A stretch of 64,000 bases of DNA, from NCBI GenBank assembly GCA_019187225.1, contig JABAQQ010000005.1, positions 1 to 64,000 on the forward strand, given 5' to 3'. A program made the translations under genes and the position numbers. The notes beneath the pieces were generated by a model. That model was not told the origin of the DNA. It saw only the letters and a program-made list of their open reading frames with translations, and made no database searches. Source of the DNA: Saprospiraceae bacterium. Lineage in GTDB: Bacteria > Bacteroidota > Bacteroidia > Chitinophagales > Saprospiraceae. Positions 60,737 to 64,000 of the stretch are shown one piece after another (within the stretch, counting starts at the first letter, position 1; the number at the start of each line of letters is the position of its first letter).

Positions 60737-62395
60737 TCAACGCGCCACGCTGAGTTTCACTACTTCAGCTTTACCCGTGAGTTTGTTCTCCAAACGCACG
60801 AAGTAACTGCCAGACGGGAGCGATGCGACGTCCAGGAAGTAGAAGTTGGAGCCTTGTTGCACTTTCACCATACTTCCCGAAATGAGCGTGCCGCCAAGGC
60901 TGTGCAAGGTAAGCCGGGCATCGAAAGCAGCCTTGCTCTGGAACGATACCTCGGCGCTGTAATTGGCTGGGTTCGGGAACACGGTCAGCGGCTTCTGCCG
61001 GGCCAGCGGATCGAAAACGGAAGTCGTGCCGCCGATATAACAATCGGGGCTGACCACCGCCGCCGGATCCACTGCGGCTATTTTTGAATAACCTTCAAAC
61101 ATGGTTTGTTCCAGCACGAAATTGTTGGCGCCCAGCCAGTCCTGCAACAGGGTAGCGAACACCTGGCGGTAGTCGTATTGCATGTCTGTCAATTGGTTGT
61201 CCTGCGTCAATACGCCGAGATTGGGATTGGTGCCGACTACACCCGCTTTGACGCTTTTTCCGAACATGAACATGGGCGCCAGGGTGCCGTGGTCGGAGCC
61301 GAGCGAGCCGTTCTCACGGGCGCAACGACCGAATTCGGAAAAGGTGCATCCGACCACCTGGTCGGCGATGCCCAGACCTTCGAGGTCGTCGAAGAAAGTT
61401 TTCACGGCATCGGAAAAGTCTTTCAACAAATTGGCATGTGTGCCGGATGTCGTCTGATTTTCAAACACCTGCGCTCCGTGCGTATCGAATCCGCCCATCG
61501 AACAGAGGTAGATCTTGGTTTTCAGGCCTCCGGCGATCAGGCGGGCGATGGTTTTTAACTGATCGGCCAATCCCACCTGCGGGTAGTCCGTGATCGAATT
61601 GGAGCCAGCATTGAAGGCGTCGGTGATGCGCTGGGCGTACAGGCTGAGGCTGTTTTCGATGCCCTGGATGTAGGCGATCTCTTCGCCGTATTCCGAATCG
61701 GGCACATTGAGCAGGGGCGCACCGCCGATGGTCTGGATCAGAGAGTAAAAACCCGCCGGGTCCTGACCGCTGAGGTTGAGCACGTTCTGGTGCTGCGTTT
61801 CGGTGTGGAATCCGAGCGATGGATTCGGGTCGCCCACCTGGATGCCGAGCGGGTCGGGCATGTCGGTCGTGGGCGTGCCCAATACGTCGGGGTACATGGC
61901 CTGGAGCGCGCGGCCCATCCAACCGGACTGGATGTTGTTTTTTTCGGGCGTGCCATCGCCGCCGGAGAGCCACAGGTCTGTGCCTTTGAAGTGCGATCCG
62001 TTCATGTCGGCATAACCCACTCCCTGCACGATAGCGGCCTGACCGCTGTCGTAAAGGTCTTTCAAACCCGTCATTACCGGATGCACGCCCACTTTATCGG
62101 GATTGGGCAGGGTATTGTCGAGGTCGAGGTATTTGTTCGCCCCGGAATCAGGGATGCGGATAGAGGGTCGCAAAGCGGCGTACAGGGGATACTGTTGCAC
62201 CGGTATAAGCATATTCAAACCGTCGTTGCCGCCTTTGAGTTGGATGAGCACCAGTACGCGGTCTTCCACCCCGTCGCAGGTGGCCATGATCTTTGCGATT
62301 TTGCTGTTGGCAAATGGCCGCATGGCATGGCCGTTGACTACGAACGATGATACGCCCGCTGCGGGTAATATTTTGAGAAAGTTTCTTCTTTTCAT
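60737..62395 (-). CDS. DUF1501 protein with Tat-like signal and T9SS sorting domain
   Basis: This 552-residue protein begins MKRRNFLKILPAAGV, a short twin-arginine-like signal (KRRNFLK). The DUF1501 domain (related to sulfatases) has LVLIQLKGGNDGLNMLIPV near 42-60, GVHPVMTGLKDLYDSGQAAIVQGVGY near 94-119, HGAQVFENQT and VVGCTFSEFGRCARENGSLGSDHGT near 325-349. A type A sorting domain (LTVFPNPANYSAEVSFQ, LPSGSYFVRLEN) ends it. It accompanies the DUF1800 gene upstream, a pair often adjacent in Bacteroidota. The ATG at 62395 was chosen because a longer frame to 62707 is only STNPQ repeats read from a microsatellite. Confidence 0.9.
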   Translation of the reverse strand: MKRRNFLKILPAAGVSSFVVNGHAMRPFANSKIAKIMATCDGVEDRVLVLIQLKGGNDGLNMLIPVQQYPLYAALRPSIRIPDSGANKYLDLDNTLPNPDKVGVHPVMTGLKDLYDSGQAAIVQGVGYADMNGSHFKGTDLWLSGGDGTPEKNNIQSGWMGRALQAMYPDVLGTPTTDMPDPLGIQVGDPNPSLGFHTETQHQNVLNLSGQDPAGFYSLIQTIGGAPLLNVPDSEYGEEIAYIQGIENSLSLYAQRITDAFNAGSNSITDYPQVGLADQLKTIARLIAGGLKTKIYLCSMGGFDTHGAQVFENQTTSGTHANLLKDFSDAVKTFFDDLEGLGIADQVVGCTFSEFGRCARENGSLGSDHGTLAPMFMFGKSVKAGVVGTNPNLGVLTQDNQLTDMQYDYRQVFATLLQDWLGANNFVLEQTMFEGYSKIAAVDPAAVVSPDCYIGGTTSVFDPLARQKPLTVFPNPANYSAEVSFQSKAAFDARLTLHSLGGTLISGSMVKVQQGSNFYFLDVASLPSGSYFVRLENKLTGKAEVVKLSVAR

Positions 62396-62399
62396 AATC

Positions 62400-62690
62400 C
62401 GTGGATTTGTTGAATTGTGGAATTGGTGGATTGGGGAATTGGTGGATTGGTGGATTGGTGGATTGGTGGATTGGGGATTGGTGGATTGGTGGATTGGGGA
62501 TTGGTGGATTGGGGATTGGTGGATTGGGGATTGGTGGATTGGGGATTGGTGGATTGGTGGATTGGTGGATTGGTGGATTGGGGATTGGTGGATTGGGGAA
62601 TTGGTGGATTGGGGATTGGTGGATTGGGGATTGGTGGATTGGGGATTGGTGGATTGGGGATTGGTGGATTGGGGATTGGTGAACTGGTCA
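62400..62690. repeat. GGATTGGTG short-period repeat array upstream of the DUF1501 gene
   Basis: About 290 bases alternate the units TTGGTGGA, TTGGGGA and TTGGGAA with a strict run of about 15-base period. They lie in the gap between the DUF1501 and DUF1800 genes. The opposite strand reads as the ACCAATCC array at 62860-62956, so the two arrays are inverted relative to each other, around a 150-base core. Confidence 0.9.
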
Positions 62691-62770
62691 GCCTTGAGGG
62701 TGTTCAATTACCTGCAGAATGGTGTGAAGCATACGCGAAGGGCCTCGGGCAACCGCGTCGAGTTTTCTCG

Positions 62771-62838
62771 AAAATCTGTGTCAAAAATTTTCAAGTCGTT
62801 GATTTTCAGCAACAATAATTGTTATTGACACAGATTTT
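62771..62838. repeat. palindrome between the two GGATTGGTG arrays
   Basis: Arms AAAATCTGTGTCAA (62771-62784) and TTGACACAGATTTT (62825-62838) are perfect complements, with an AT-rich loop containing AACAATAATTGTTA. It lies in the centre of the 561-base gap. Confidence 0.8.
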
Positions 62839-62859
62839 TGAACATCGTCACCGCGCACC

Positions 62860-62956
62860 AATTCACCAATCCCCCAATCCCCCAATTCACCAATTCACCA
62901 ATCACCAATCCCACCAATCACCAATCCCACCAATCACCAATCCCACCAATCCACCA
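62860..62956. repeat. ACCAATCC short-period repeat array (inverse of 62400-62690)
   Basis: Units CACCAATCC, CACCAATC and CCCCAATT alternate for about 95 bases up to the DUF1800 stop codon. They are the complement of the first array. Confidence 0.88.
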
Positions 62957-64000
62957 TCAGAGCAATTGATATTCTGCTGAATACATGATGGCATTGATCA
63001 ACCTTCCGAGGGGTATTTTCACCTCGGTGTCGTCGCCGGTATTCAGGTAGTTCTGCCACTCATAGGTCCAGTCGGCAGGCGGCAGCTGGTCGAGGAAAAC
63101 CGTGTTGTAGAAATAATTGAAGCGGTCGGTGTCGGTTTCTTCCGGCAGCAGGTACTCCAGCAGGTCCTGCACCAACACGTACGGATCGGTGGCATCGCTG
63201 ATGACGCCGCTGGTTTTTACCCAATTCGCCGCGTCGAACTGCGCGCCTAAGGGGTCGTCGGGCGAACCGCCGGTGCTCAGTTTGCCGCTCAGGAGCATGG
63301 TGGGTATCTTGTACCGCGCCACGATGGTGCTCGCATTGAACCACTGCCGGTGGAAATCGGGTTCCTGGAAATATCCCGGGTATCCGGATACATCGGGTGG
63401 GAAAAAGAGCGGCATATTGGCCTGTTCGAGCATTCTGCCGAGAACGCCGCGGCCAAAGAACTGAAAATATCCTTCGAGATCGGCGTCGGCGGTGGGCACG
63501 GTCAGTTCGAAGAACGAGATGCCCTGCAAGGCCAGCTCGACCGGCGATTTGATGAGGCCGCCGATGATCTCATCCTTGTTGTCGGAGTCGTCGGCGTCGA
63601 AAAAGTGCTGGCTTTGAAAGAGTTGTTCCAGCACGGGTTTGATCTCGAAGTTACCGGCAATGAAGGTATCGGCGAGGGGTGTGATGATGTCGCTTTCGAT
63701 TTCAGGTGTGATGTAGCGGCTCACGAAGAAGCGGTAGAGCCTGCGGCAGAAGTTTTTGGCCGTTTCGGGTTGGGCAAAGGTCATGTTCACGAAGGCATCG
63801 AGTTCGAGCCACATGCCGTCGGCGTCGGTGGCTGCGGCAATGGTCGTTCCCTGGAACTTGTCGCTGAATTTTTTTTCAAACTCGTCGTGCTGCTCGAAGT
63901 TGACGCCGCCGCGCGGAATATTGGTTTCAGTATCGAGCACATTGCGCTGGCCTTTCACACGAAAGCCGGTCAGGACTTTAGCGGCCTGCACGATGTCGTC
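62957..64000 (-). CDS. DUF1800 protein (C-terminal part, runs off the window)
   Basis: The frame is open from the right edge through 348 codons to the stop at 62957; the N-terminus lies outside. DUF1800 proteins are of unknown function, and the family often accompanies DUF1501. Typical segments are DIVQAAKVLTGF, FTFAQPETAKNFCRRLYRFFVSRYITPEIE, FIAGNFEIKPVLEQLFQSQHFFD, NMPLFFPPDVSGYPGYFQEPDF and NAIMYSAEYQLL at the end. It is on the same strand as the DUF1501 gene downstream. Confidence 0.9.
   Translation of the reverse strand, partial: DDIVQAAKVLTGFRVKGQRNVLDTETNIPRGGVNFEQHDEFEKKFSDKFQGTTIAAATDADGMWLELDAFVNMTFAQPETAKNFCRRLYRFFVSRYITPEIESDIITPLADTFIAGNFEIKPVLEQLFQSQHFFDADDSDNKDEIIGGLIKSPVELALQGISFFELTVPTADADLEGYFQFFGRGVLGRMLEQANMPLFFPPDVSGYPGYFQEPDFHRQWFNASTIVARYKIPTMLLSGKLSTGGSPDDPLGAQFDAANWVKTSGVISDATDPYVLVQDLLEYLLPEETDTDRFNYFYNTVFLDQLPPADWTYEWQNYLNTGDDTEVKIPLGRLINAIMYSAEYQLL

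Noticed and set aside
62401-62818. Trp/Gly-rich frames (WWIGGLG) in the GGATTGGTG array
   Set aside because: Pure translation of a microsatellite; the opposite strand gives STNPQ repeats in the same manner.

Overview
The window comes from a member of the Bacteroidota, most likely a Saprospiria-type bacterium. The evidence is sixfold: six secreted proteins end in a type IX secretion (T9SS) type A sorting domain; TAnnTTTG promoter boxes recur; the Kdp system has a stand-alone KdpD sensor stub; carboxynorspermidine decarboxylase is present; DUF1501/DUF1800 genes are paired; and there are secreted proteins of choice-of-anchor B, NamZ (DUF1343) and DUF1080 type. This placement is inferred from gene content, not from a marker gene.

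Layout. 1-7.8 kb: the end of an unknown gene, sucC, an FtsE-like ATPase, dapB, a secreted LVIVD-repeat protein, YraN and NamZ. 7.9-13.4 kb: a DnaQ exonuclease/GIY-YIG fusion, a threonine aldolase carrying an in-frame palindrome, two MITE-like elements and a frameshifted PKD-like repeat gene. 13.4-17.2 kb: a three-gene operon of PAS histidine kinase, atypical receiver and membrane protein. 17.2-31.9 kb: yidC, a DUF433/DUF5615 toxin-antitoxin cassette inside a 40-bp duplication, a DUF3293 gene, nspC, a cohesin/dockerin-like secreted protein, fmt, OmpA, a lipase-like hydrolase, DUF1080 and DUF4197. 32-36.6 kb: bcp, a di-heme peroxidase, a TlpA-like T9SS protein and a ribB gene whose GTP cyclohydrolase half has lost its zinc ligands. 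36.7-47.6 kb, minus strand: a complete Kdp locus (sigma-54 type regulator, two tiny membrane peptides including KdpF, kdpA, kdpB, kdpC, a porin, truncated KdpD, histidine kinase). 47.7-64 kb: rpiB, a subtilase, YebC, a PduO-type adenosyltransferase, a GH3 beta-glucosidase, a broken Uma2 gene, a glucoamylase-like/esterase fusion, a metzincin protease, and DUF1501 with a partial DUF1800 gene.

How the parts fit. The Kdp block should scavenge potassium through KdpFABC. The KdpD stub and the separate kinase would sense, and the NtrC-type regulator would act on transcription. The secreted glycosidases, proteases and cohesin/dockerin-like protein point to polymer degradation at the cell surface.

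Non-coding structure is unusually rich. There are nested-palindrome MITEs with target duplications, two further palindromic element families, a three-copy 'GGACATT' element, five tandem 40-bp hairpins inside the kdp operon, and short-period repeats of differing units next to many genes. No rRNA, tRNA or CRISPR array was seen. The clearest new observations are the paired MITEs with an 8-bp target duplication, the palindrome captured in the threonine aldolase, the duplication-bounded toxin-antitoxin cassette, the extra peptide gene before kdpF, and the kinase/receiver/membrane-protein operon.
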